From Thalassia testudinum (Eukaryota > Streptophyta > Magnoliopsida > Alismatales > Hydrocharitaceae), in the NCBI GenBank assembly GCA_037157565.1, contig JAZHRO010000003.1, positions 64,978,501-65,042,500 on the forward strand: a DNA stretch of 64,000 nt. The letters run 5' to 3'. Of the stretch, positions 24,001 through 34,835 are shown in pieces (position 1 is the stretch's first letter; every line of letters begins with the position of its first letter). A program made the translations under genes and the position numbers. The notes under the pieces were generated by a model that was not told where the DNA came from, ran no database searches, and saw nothing but the letters and a program-made list of their open reading frames with translations.

Positions 24001-24773
24001 GATACGGGTCTTCCCAAAGGTAATACTTGGCATCGGAACGCAATTTTTCTTTCTTGGCCTTCGGCCAATCGAACGGGATCTGATGTGATGCCAAGAAGTT
24101 CACTATGTCTGCGAACCATGGAAGCTCTGTATCGATAATCAGGAGGTGCTCATCAGGAAAGTGTTCTATGATGGGTCCGGAAGGGTCAATGATCTTAAAA
24201 GGAAGGCGGGATAAGTGATCAACTACCACGTTTTGTTTTCCCGCTTTGTCGCGAATCTCGAGGTCAAATTCTTGCAATAGCAAGATCCATCGGAATAATT
24301 GAGGTTTTGCATCCTTCTTTGCAAGGAGATGCCTCACAGCCGTGTGATCTGAGTAGATGATAACACGGGAACCCAGAAGGTATGATTTGAATTTTTCTAG
24401 GGCAAATACGACAGCCAACAGCTCTTTCTCAGTCACCATGTAGTTACGCTGAACCTCGTCTAGTGTTTTTCTAACGTAGTAAATGACCACGGGTTTCCCG
24501 TCAATTTTTTGCCCCAAAATCGCTCCTATAGCAAAGTCAGATGCATCGCACATGATCTCAAAGGGTTGAGACCAATCAGGGGACTGTAGGATCGAGGCTT
24601 GGGTAACTCGATCATGAAGGATCTCAAATGCTTGAGTGCATTCCTTGGGGATTTCGAAAGGCACATCCTTGGAGAGAAGAGTAATAAGGGGGCGCGCGAT
24701 TTTTGAAAAATCAGATATAAATCGACGGTAAAAATTGACGTGACCCAGAAAAAATCAGATGTCCTTAATCAAG
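24001..24773 (-). pseudogene. RNase H domain and RNase H-integrase linker of element B
   Basis: The frame 24,664-23,816 is the longest continuous coding piece of B (282 codons, reaching into integrase). It shows IMCDASDFAIGAILGQ, VVIYYVRKTLDEVQRN, VTEKELLAVVFALEKF, IYSDHTAVRHLL and VVDHLSRLPF, the usual Athila RNase H signatures. ELPWFADIVNFLASHQIP then leads to the integrase zinc region. The RT-RNase H junction (24,664-24,773) is in another frame. Confidence 0.85.
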
Positions 24774-25600
24774 CTAGGCATAGGGAGTTTGGAAATCAAG
24801 TTTGGTTCGATCGACTTGGATGCCTTTCTCTGAAATCAGATGTCCCAGAACTATTCCCTCAGGCACCATGAAATGGCTCTTTTCCCAGGAAAGAACCAAA
24901 TTCGCATCAATGCACCGCCTGAGTATTTGGACCAAGTGCTGGAGGAAATCATCAAATGATGCTCCAAAAATTGAAAAGTCATCCATGAAGACTTCCAGAT
25001 AATCACCTACCATATTTGAGAATATGGCAAGCATGCACCGCTGAAAGGTCGTGGTGCATTGCAGAGATTGAAAGGCATCCTTCAAAATGCGTACGTCCCG
25101 AAGGAGCAGGTGAACGTGGTCTTTTCTTGGTCCTCTGGATGGATTGCCACTTGGTTGTACCCGAAGTACCCGTCAAGAAAGTAAAAGAACCTATTTCTCG
25201 CTAGTTTCTCGAGGATCTGATCAATAAATGGTAGAGAAAAATAGTCCTTTGTGGAGGAATTGAGTCTTCTATAATCTATGCAGACTCTCCACGAGTTAGC
25301 TATTCGGGTCGGTATGACCTCTCCGATTTCAATCGTAATGATGGTGAGTCCGACCTTCTTAGGCACAACCTGGATTGGACTCACCCAGTGACTGTCGGAG
25401 ATCGGATAGATGATCCCTGCATCTAACCACTTGATGATCTCCTTTTTCACGACCTCCCGCAAGTTAGGGTTTAAACGTCTCTACATCTCTCGCGAAGGTC
25501 ATGCGCCCTCTTCCATGTAGATTCGATGTGTGCAATACGAAGGGCTTATGCCAGTCAAGTCATTGAGAGTCCATCCAATGGCTCTATGATGTTGCTAGAG
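24774..25600 (-). pseudogene. Reverse transcriptase of element B (broken)
   Basis: Frame 25,462-25,082 has VVKKEIIKWLDAGIIYPI, WVSPIQVVPKK, VCIDYRRLNSSTKD, FIDQILEKLA, FYFLDGYFGYNQVAIHP and FTCSFGTYAF. After a stop at 25,082-25,084 the frame 25,085-24,774 gives TTFQRCMLAIFSNM and VFMDDFSIFGASF, with FMDD at 24,978-24,989, then LSWEKSHFMV and GIVLGHLISEKGI. The N-terminal edge (to about 25,600) is read in another frame. The active-site residues are intact although the frame is not. Confidence 0.87.
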
Positions 25601-26399
25601 AACAGTGATCAGACGGGATTCCTGGTCAGGTGTGAGTCGGGAGTTGATAATAACAGGAAATGTCTGATTGGAACCCAAAAAGGCGTACTTCAGATGCTCA
25701 GAAGGGACTTGAGTTCCAGGATGGGATTATCAACAGCAGCGGGCAGTTCAGGGTCTGTATCAGGGACAAGGGTCAAAGTTATGGCTATGTCTAGATCAGA
25801 TTCAGACTCCTCTATTTGCGGGTTTTGATCTTCTGGTGGTTGATCAACGATAATTAGGTTGTCCTCAACATGCGATTCATCAACCACAGCTTTGATATCA
25901 CATATTTGCTCTATAACCCCACAATTAATCCCTTATTAGGCCTTAAAGATGTCAATCTTCAGAGTTTGCTTCCTAAATTTTAATTCTATTTGGCTCTCCT
26001 TGCAGTTTATGTTGGCCCTAACAGTGGCCAAAAAAGGTCTCCCTAATATAATTGGTGTATCCCTTGGGTTCTCAGGTGCATCCATATCCAGAACTATGAA
26101 ATCCACCGAGAAGTAGAAATCCCGTACCCTAACAATGACATCCTCGAGTATTCCTTTAGGTGACTTGATGGATCGATCGGCTAACTGCAATATCACCTCA
26201 GTCGATTTAAGTTGGACTCTTCAAGGTGGTCAAGGAGGTATGTAGGTATTAGGTTTATGGAGGCACCTAGGTCTAGCAAGGCTCTATCAAATTGGTTTTC
26301 ACCAATTTTACATGAAATCAGGGGAGTTCCTGGGTCTTTAGCCTTGGGTAGGAGTTTACTCAAGATTATAGAGCTGACTTGCTCTGACAGCACGATCAA
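25601..26399 (-). pseudogene. Aspartic protease and linker of element B (broken)
   Basis: Frame 26,399-26,193 contains PGTPLISCKIGENQFDRALL followed by DLGASINLIP, with the catalytic Asp codon at 26,272-26,270. Frame 26,196-25,936 gives the second half with VRDFYFSVDFIVLDMDAP and IILGRPFLATVRANINC. The acidic linker PPEDQNPQIEESESDLD follows at 25,887-25,690. The break is a frameshift of a few bases near 26,195. Confidence 0.8.
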
Positions 26400-28513
26400 A
26401 TTCCCACTTTTGGTTCACGGCTTACGCTTGCATGTACACACGTCTTTCAGGAATCGTGCATAAGCCTGTACGTGGAGGATTGCATCCAACAAGGGGATGT
26501 TTATCTAGACCTGTTCAAAGAGCTTGACCAAATCCTCCTTAGGAGCCACGGGTTTGGTTATCCTTTTTCCTTTGGTCAAGGCCTCGGGAAATGGAACCCT
26601 AGTCGGTTCCTCTAGAATAGATTCAGGTTCTTGATCTGGGATAGGGGTGTCCTAGATAACTATCCTAGGGCTTGGGTTACTACCAGGCTTAGAGTGGTTT
26701 GGAAAATAGGGGTCTTGGGTTGCTTTACCACTATGAGTTGTTACGGAGTTTAATCCTGCCTGGTTTTGGTTTGGGTTTGGTAGAATGGGTGGCTACTGCT
26801 GAAATCCCGCATAGGATGTTGAAGCTTCCATCCTGTCTGATGATGGAATAGATGGGGCCTGATAAATCATATGTACGTGGCCTGAATTTGGGTTCATAAC
26901 GCGCTTCTAGGTTGGCACGTTATTTAGGTTTGGCATAGGTTACGAAGGGAGGGTGCCAGGTTGGCGAGAATTTACCATCTGGGCTAGTTGATTGTGAACC
27001 TCTGTGATCTCATCCTTGTGCTCTTTTTGCATTGCCGCATTCGTCTTCTGAATGTCAGCCAGTGCTTGAAGGATAAGAGTCATTTGATCCTGGTTTGGCC
27101 CAGATTGATAGGTAAGATTGGGCCAAGACTGAGGCGGCTGATATGGCGAGGAGCTTGTGGACGGTGTTGATAAGGTGGTCTTTGAGTCTGAGAATTTCCC
27201 ATCCACTGGAAATTGGGATGATTTCGCCATCCAGGGCTGTAGGTATTGGAGAATGGGTCATTCTGGATGGCATTGAGGTCCTCGCAGGTTTGAGGAGCCT
27301 CAAGAAAGTCAGAATACGAGAGTTCAGAGTTTCCCTAAACTAGAATAGAGTGGATCGGAGGTCCCTCTGGTCCGAGACTTAGACGGGGGTGGATACGAGT
27401 CCATCCCCTAAGAAGATTGGTGATCAATGTTCTGCACAGTTTCCCTAGCAAGAGGTGGCCATGCAAAAGAGTTCTGTGCAGAGGTGGCTCACAGCAGATG
27501 CTGAGTCAGCTCATCCACCTTCTTCTCTATGATAGAGACCTTGTCCAACCGACTGGCCATCAATTCCAAGTTGACGGATGTGGACAGGTCCTGCGTCTCA
27601 TGTGCTCCCCTAAGATTCATCGATGCGAGGGCATTCGTCCGGTCGAATAAGCCCATGGAGTCATTATTGATGGAGTTCTCGCACATATTTTCGAGAATCT
27701 CCCACACCGTGTCCTCATGTTGACCCATGATGTTTCCTCTACAGGTTGCATTGACGAATAATCGAATGTCTTCACGGAGTCCCTGGTAAAAAGACTAGAC
27801 TTGTTCCTATTTAGGAACTCCGTGATGGGGGCACTTTTGCATTAGATCTAAGAATCGATCCCATGCCTCATGAAGAGGTTCTCCCATTTGTTGGGTCAAA
27901 TGAGTGATCTGGTGGCGCAAGGCATTTGTCTGGCCAACGGGAAAGAACTTCAAAAATTTGGACTGAAGTTCATCCCATGTGTTGATCGGATAAGTCTGAG
28001 TTTGATACCAATGAGCAGCCTTGTCCATGAGGGAGAAAGAAAACATCTTCATGAGCAGAATATCCTAGTTTTGTGCATCTGACCCGAAGGTCTGGGCCAA
28101 ATGCTTGAGCTGTTTAATGTGATGGAATGGATCCTCGGAGTTAAGCCCATGGAATTTTAGAATGGCATGAATCATGTTGGCCTTGAGTTCAGAATCTGGA
28201 CCTCCAGCCGGGATTCAGACTCGAGGTTCGATTGCCACCGTAGCGGGATTATAGTGATCTCGCATCATAGGATGCTACGATGGGTTTGCAAAATTTTGGA
28301 AGAGATAATTTAGGCGTTGAAGCTGTGCTCAAGATTGTTCTCTTCTTCAATGGGTTGTGCCATGATGGAAGAAGGAGAACTTGGTTCTAAATCAGAGGAA
28401 AGATCTATGTGGTGGGGTTGCTGCACAAATAAGGGTGTCGAGGCTTGGCCTCGACGAGAATGAATTTCTAAAGGAGGTCTTAAGGATGGTCTTAAGGACC
28501 TTCTACCAAACAT
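26400..28513 (-). pseudogene. gag: gag of element B (broken)
   Basis: The start at 28,513 gives MFGRRSLRP, the same opening (MFGRRS) as gag of element E, which supports the start. Downstream pieces show KMFSFSLMDKAAHWYQTQ, FFPVGQTNALRHQITHLTQQ, EAWDRFLDLMQKCPHHGVPK (28,052-27,807), NLELMASRLDKVSIIEKKVD (27,728-27,489) and NTYSPGWRNHPNFQW, all Athila Gag signatures. The C-terminal part before protease is degraded by many stops and frameshifts. Confidence 0.82.
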
Positions 28514-29457
28514 GCACCGAAGGATTTGATGAGATCAGAAGGTGCTGGACCCAATCGAGACACCCAAAAATAGTTGGGTGACTATAGAGGTTCAGGGCGG
28601 ATGATACCCCTTAGTAAGAAAGGTCGTCCACTTGAGAAGTACCTGGGCAGCCAGAGAGGGAGAGTCCTGCAAAGACCCCTATATGGTAGAGCGTCCCCAC
28701 GAGTTACAGGGTTTCCCCCACCCGGCCTCTCTTGTCACTGAGATTCCAGGTAGACCAGAATGGGGACCTTGACCTCTTAAGTCTACCTTTTTTTTAGTTT
28801 AGATCAAGGTGCTTAGGGTTCCACTTGAACTTTAGGTCTTTTGAGTGCAAACAGTGACCTAATTTTAAGGTTGGTTGACCCGAAGGATCAACTTCACCTC
28901 TTTGTTCCTTTGAGAGCTTTTAGGTCCTTTCTTTTAGGGTTCAAATGGATTAAGAGCCTGATGTGCTTAGGGTTTCTCTTGGATAGATCTTTTCAAACAG
29001 GGCTTAGGCACACCTCTTTTTGAATTTTTTTGCTTATTTACTTAAGAGAAGATGTGTCTCTAAAAACCCTAGCTTTGCAATCCTTAGGTTGGCTCTAGTT
29101 GGTCTAATTTAGTTGCCTCAAAAATTGGTATCTAGGGCTCAATCAAGAAGGTTTTAGCCCTAGTTACCTTAATTAGATGTGCAATTCAAAATGTGTTGAA
29201 ATGAAAATCAAGCAACTTCGATGAATTACTAAATATGGAAGTAGGTAGCCCTAGATTGATTTTTCTTTGTTTCTTCCTTTTCAGACTTTGAGGGGATTAA
29301 GAGAGAGGGCTAATGAAAGTTTACCTGTTCATTCGTGTGGTTGTTGTGCGGCTACTTTTCTTTCCTCGGCTTTCCCTGAGACAAACACAACAAAAGAGAG
29401 AGATTAAGTCAGTATTGAATCAGAAGTGGTGATCAAAACTTCTAAAATGCTCGTTGC
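28514..29457 (-). other. Leader of element B
   Basis: Region between the inner primer site and gag start. It holds no long sense frame, and I found no feature in it beyond its position. Confidence 0.65.
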
Positions 29458-29475
29458 TCCCCGGCAACGGTGCCA
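29458..29475 (-). promoter_or_regulatory. Inner primer binding site of element B (tRNA-Asp type)
   Basis: The minus strand reads TGGCACCGTTGCCGGGGA, 17 of 18 matching the tRNA-Asp 3' end complement. It normally abuts the 5' LTR, but here the sequence to its right is the inverted 3' region instead. Confidence 0.9.
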
Positions 29476-31906
29476 AAAAAAAATTTGAGGAGGGGGGAGA
29501 GAAAAATTTTTAGGCTATACAAAATATGAGGAAAATAGCAAAATGCCAAAAAGGAGCACAAAATGAAAAAGAAAAAGAAAAAAGAATAGTCATTAGTAAA
29601 AGATTAAGGGATTAATTGAAATTCTAGACCACAACAAGAAAAAAGAAAAAAAAAAGAGTGCTAAGGAGACACGAAAGAGATTAGTAGGAACGTTGACTTT
29701 AGGCCTTTTGGGCTAGACTCTTAGGCTTAAAAATTCAAGTACCTGCTAAAATCTGGATATTCCTTAAGAGGTTGGGGAAAATGTGAAGCTTAAGTATTAG
29801 GTCTAAGGCTTAGGGAGTCTTCGACCTCGTTAAATGACCTTTGATTTACGAGACTCGGTAACCTAAGCACCCCAATCCACACACAGTCTGGTTCAGTGCG
29901 CATAACCATCAAAATCACGTAAAAGCATTTTAATGTTCTGAAAAGGTTGCCTAGATTAGGAGCGGTAGATCAACACAAGTTGATTTGGAGGAATTCCCGA
30001 CGTGGAGAGGTAGGAAATTCCCCTCGAAGATGCATAACAACATATCATCTCCTCGGTGCTTGTCTCTTAGGATATTTAAATATCCTACCGGGGGCATGCA
30101 AGCACTCTGCTGGTTCAGATACCATGGGCAGCATTATCACGAAATGTCGATTGCCAAGGTCTGGATTCGACTACGGAATGCCATGGGCGGGATTATCTCG
30201 AAATCTCAAAAGCCAAGGTTGTGGGGGTTGCCATGGGTGGTGCTATCATGAAGCATCGATTGCTAGGGACCCTTGAGGATTGATGATGGGGATGAGGAAT
30301 CCGATACAGACCGTGTTGACAAGCCAATCCGAAGCTAGAAATAAAAAGAAAAGGGAGAGAAAGCTCTCCAAACAAATAAATCATCTATCTCTCTCTTACA
30401 AAAATGCACTGCAAACTGAACCTAGGCTAAAAATGTCTCAAGCACGGGTGTTTAACCGTGGAGTCCAACGAACCTTAGGATAGTTTCTGCGGGCCTTAAA
30501 AACCTTTGATGAGGACTGAGGCTAAAGCGAGTCAGGTCCAGATTTTGGTTGCTACTTGAGTACCTCTAGGCCTGTTGTCGGCATTCTGACCTAATCACAA
30601 AAGAAAAAGAAAACGCACTTATCACAACTGGTAGAAGAAACTCATGGTCTAGAATAAATGTTAAAACCATAAAATTTTGCTAAGGGACTAGCAAAAGCTA
30701 GGCATAGGGTATGATGAGAACCTCATCATATGCCATAAATAGCTCATTTTGACCTGAGAAAGTAAACAAAAGCTCCTACATAATCTAAAGGAAGGCCTAA
30801 TTCAAGAGATTACTATTCTGGGAAGGAAACATAAAACTAAAGGGTAAAACTGTAATTTTACCATTGCAGTACATCAATGAGATTTCTCATGGGTTAAACA
30901 TAGGTCAATTGGACTTAATAAGAGGAAAAGTGGGATGGTTCAGTCAGAAAAGGGTTATTGTGATATTTAAGAATTAAATGACATTCTGTAACCCTAAAAT
31001 AAACCCACTTAATTCAACAAGGTTCCGATCTGGATAAAAATCAACTAAACCCTCTAAAATTTAAGGAAAAATATCCCCTAGGATTTAGAACCTTCAATTT
31101 GGCCTTCATAGCCTATTTTGACCTAGATTGGGGTCTTAGCTCAGTATTTAACCTAATTTGGGTTTTTGTGCAAAATATCCAGTCAAACATGGTCAAACCT
31201 AAAATATAACTGTATTAGGTCCATTGGATTCCTTAGGTCCAAATTAGGTTTGTACCAAAATTTGGGCCTAAGGGAAGGTCATCTTGACCTACTTTGCAAA
31301 ATGGTCCACCCAATTACACTCTGGCCCCTAACTTTGAAAAACACTTGTGCAGAGCCCCCTAACTTCCTCTCCACCTTTACATTCAGGTCCCTCCACCATT
31401 ATAGTGGAGGAATCCCACTCCAGCGAGGATTTGAGGATGATATCTCCTCGAATCCTCAGAGATCTCCTCCCAGATTTGGAAGGGAGATTCTCTGAGGATT
31501 TCTCCATCGTCTAAACGAGATATCTAGATTAGATTTACACCCAATCTCTCATGCGAACGCTCGAGAGATTTGGGTGTCCTACGCACCTTTCTTCTCTGGT
31601 GAGGCCTTTGCACTGGAAGGCTTGCCTTCCAAGCACAAAGAGCTCGGCCAACGGCTATAAAAGGACCCCCGGTCCTTTACGCATCTTCCAAGCTTGATTT
31701 GGCCACAGATACCCTCTCAATTTCCTCCTTCCTCATCTCCGGTCAAATGCCCGCAAGCTCCTGTGGTCTCTCCTCCCTCCTCTCATCGCTCCACCACCAT
31801 ACCAGTGGCAGAGTTAGCTTTGTCTCGTTCCTCCGCGTTGCAGTGCACCAGCACACGCCTCTCCGACCTCCTCCTACTCGCCGTCCTCCTCACCTTAGGG
31901 CCTTCT
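29476..31906 (+). repeat. Inverted copy of element B's own 3' region, polypurine tract and LTR start
   Basis: On the plus strand, 29,476-30,699 is the reverse complement of the B 3' noncoding region (about 21,201-22,420). A polypurine tract at 30,700-30,711 follows, then the first 1.2 kb of an LTR (30,712-31,906) beginning TGATGAGAACCTCATCA. It includes the TATA box near 31,657 and the U3 inverted repeats. The LTR copy stops inside R/U5 exactly at the outer primer-site copy. The block therefore faces both LTRs of B and is bounded by the two primer sites. Its origin is inferred, not seen; the orientation and limits are direct. Confidence 0.88.
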
Positions 31907-31924
31907 TCCCCGGCAACGATGCCA
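31907..31924 (-). promoter_or_regulatory. Outer primer binding site copy of element B
   Basis: The minus strand reads TGGCATCGTTGCCGGGGA, 16 of 18 matches, three bases from the 5' LTR end as expected. It shares one substitution with the inner copy. Confidence 0.88.
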
Positions 31925-31927
31925 AAA

Positions 31928-34702
31928 TGTTGACGAGGCGAAATTGTGTTTTTAAAAGATGTTCATTGCAGTATAAATGAAATTGCCGCGAAAACAAATA
32001 AGAATTTATAACTCAAAAACCAAGGTATCCGAGGTCGAACACAAGGAGCAATTGGGTATTTAAAAACTTAAGAGCACAATTCTCAATTTAATAAAAAGTA
32101 ATAACCAATCCAACCAAAATTGAGAAGTAATGTCAATGTAGAAATAATGCTAAAAAATTGAATGTCTGATGAGAAATCAGACATCCTAAAAAATTTTTCT
32201 ACAATGCTTGATTTGTCCTTCTCTTTCTGATTTTTGCCTTCTCTTTCTCTCTTCTTTCTCTTTCTCTGCGGCTGTGCTTCTTCTACCTTCAGTCTTCTTT
32301 CTTCTTTTCTTCTTTGTCTTCCCTTATCTTCTTCTTCTTCCGTCTCTACTTGGCCGCTCTTGCTTCTTTCTTTCTTCAGCCCTTGCCTTCTTTGGCTTCT
32401 TCCTCTTCTTTCTTCTTCTGCTTCTTTCTTCTTCTGCGACTAAGTCCCTGCTTGGCTTTGGCTTCTTTTACCTTAAGCAACTACCTTCTTCTTCTTCTCT
32501 TCCTCTTCTGCACTTGGTCTTCTTCTTCAGCCGCTCCTCCTCTTCCTTCAGATTCTTCTTTCTTTCATGCACAACACAACAGAGCAAAACCTACCCCTAC
32601 CCCTCCCTGTGTCTCTCTCTCTCTTTCTTTCGCTCTTAGGTATGCTCTCCCAGAGCCGCGTAATCAAGTCAGGTTTCATGTGCCCAGGTCCAGGCACACC
32701 AGCGTGGTGTAGTGTGCGAGGAGTGCTAGGTCTTGGTAATCGGGTCGGGTGCCAGGTCCGTGGCGGTAGGGGTCGCGAACGATGCGTGAGCAAGTGAGGG
32801 TGAGGGACCTCACCCCATGTGACTTGAGGCAACCAACTGAAAGCACAAAATCAATATATGTCACGTCGCTTACCCCTGAGTTTACGAGGTGGGACTAAAT
32901 GTCCTACCTGCTTCTACTGGCACCCACAGGAGGATAATCCACTCAATTGGAGCAACTGGAAGCCTCACGACATCTACTCTTAGGCTGGATACATTCGCAC
33001 GCTCAATGCGCATAGCCTGGAGTCCTTATGCCTGGAGCGCGCGGCCTGGAGCTCTGAAGCAAGCAAGCTTGCTTCAGTGTTAATAGCGGAAGGAGGCTGA
33101 GACCTGCACGACATGAAGACGGCCTTGCGACCTTGTCAAACAACAAGGAAAGCTTTGCCGTATCACGGTGAAGGTGAGGAGGGGGTTGGCGTGGCGCAGA
33201 ACAGCCTAGACGTGCGTGCCTAGGTCGGACTGCGACCATGCCTGTGGGTTTGTTCGGAGGAAGTGTGGGGCGTGTGTGGTGGTCAGTGGATGGGCAGAGA
33301 GTGATCAGTGGGTGATGGCGAAGGTGCGGAGTGGTGGATGCATCTCGCCAGAGGTCAGTCGGAGATGGAGAAGATGGAGGTGGACAATGGCAGTCGAGGG
33401 GCAATTTATGAAAATAAATGATTGAAAATGAAGAGTCAGAGGAGAGAAACTTATCTGTGGTTATTGGGACAAAGGGGAGGCAGAGGAGACGAGTAGCGTG
33501 TATGTCCCGTCGTCACGGAAGAAGGCCCTAAGGTGAGGATGGTGACGAGGAGGAGGTCGGAGAGGCGTGCACTAGTGCGGCACAACGCGGAGGAACGAGA
33601 CGAAGCTAACTCTGCCACTGGTATGGTGGCAAAGCGACGAGAAGAGGGAGGAGAGATCTCTAGAGCTTGCGGGCGTTTGACCGGAGAAGAGGGAGGAGGA
33701 AATTGAGAGGGTATCTGCGGCCAAATCAAGCTTGGAAGATGCGTAAAGGACCGAGGGTCCTTTTATAGCCGCTAGCCGAGCCCTTTGTGCTTGGAAGGTA
33801 AGCCTTCCAGCGCAAAGGCCTCATCGGAGAAGGATGGTGCGTAGGACACCCAAATCTCTCGATCATTCGCACGAGAGATTGGGTGTCAATCTGATCTGGA
33901 GATCTCGTTCAAACGATGGAGAAATCCTCAGAGAATCTCCCTTCCAAATCTGGGAGATATCTGAGGATTCGAGGAGATATCATCCTCAAATCCTCATCGG
34001 AGTGGGATTCCTCCGCTGTAATGGAGGAGGGACCTGAATATAAAGGTGGCGAGGAAGTTAGGGTGCTCTGCGCAAGGGTTTTTCAAAAGTTAGGGGCCAG
34101 AATGTAATCGGGTGGATCATTTTGCAAAGTAGGTCAAGATGACCTTTCCTTAGGCCCAAATTTTGGTACAAACCTAATTTTGACCTAAAGAATCCAATGG
34201 TGAAGTTGTATTTTAGGTTTGGCCATGTTTGACTGAACATTTTGCATAAAAACCTAAATTAGGTTAAATACTGAGCTAAGACACCAATCTAGGTCAAAAT
34301 AGGTTCCAAAGGCCAAATTGTAGGTTCTAAACCCTAGGGCATATTTTTACATAAATTTTAGAGGATTTAGTTGATTTTTATCCATACCAGAACCTTGTTG
34401 AATTAAGCGAGTTTGTTTTAGGGTTATAGAATGTCATTTATCTCTTAAATCTCACAATAACCCTTTTCTGACTGAACCATCCCACTTTTCCTCTTATTAA
34501 GTCCAATTGACCTATGTTTAGCCCTTAAGAAATCCCTTTGATGTACTACAATGGTAAATTGCAGTTTTACCCTTTAGTTTTATGTTTCCTTCCCAGAATA
34601 GTAATCTCTTGAATTAGGCCTTCCTTTAGATTATGTAGGAGCTTTTGTTTACTTTCTCAGGTCAAAATGAGCTATTTAGGGCCCATGATGAGGTTCTCAT
34701 CA
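31928..34702 (-). repeat. 5' LTR of element B
   Basis: 2,775 bp, collinear with 18,407-21,188, starting TGATGAGAACCTCATCA at 34,702 and ending at 31,928. TATA is at 33,761-33,767 (TTTTATA on plus). Inverted repeats upstream of it include 33,842-33,882 and 33,923-33,969. A pyrimidine tract covers about 32,215-32,570. Frames inside are tract-derived and not genes. Confidence 0.92.
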
Positions 34703-34835
34703 CGTTAGTAGATATGGCATTATGTTAGTAGGTATGGATATGAAAGAAAAAAAAGAAAAAAAAGAGAAAAAAAGTATATAGAAAAAAAATTGCCATGTTG
34801 AGAAGTGTGAGTTATGTTTTAGTTGAGTCAAGTAT
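34703..34835 (+). other. 3' noncoding region of element D, second fragment
   Basis: Short piece between B and S3. It contains a purine tract (about 34,740-34,792) that matches, in reverse, the tract at about 1,266-1,340 of element A, which shows it is D sequence. Confidence 0.75.

Larger units (their letters stand above)
18407..34702 (-). mobile_element. Element B: Athila-like retrotransposon with a self-derived inverted segment
   Basis: Minus-strand element with two full LTRs (31,928-34,702 and 18,407-21,188), gag, protease, reverse transcriptase, RNase H, integrase, a 3' noncoding region and polypurine tract. It is inserted in the D 3' region. The flanks AATTA and CGTTA agree at three of five bases, while alignment to element A shows host sequence continuing across the site. 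Between the 5' LTR and the leader there is an extra 2.4-kb block bounded by two primer-site copies. All frames are broken. Confidence 0.88.

Noticed and set aside
30712..31906. Separate solo LTR insertion
   Set aside because: It is truncated exactly at the outer primer site and preceded by the element's own 3' region, and no target duplication was found. It is part of the B inverted block.
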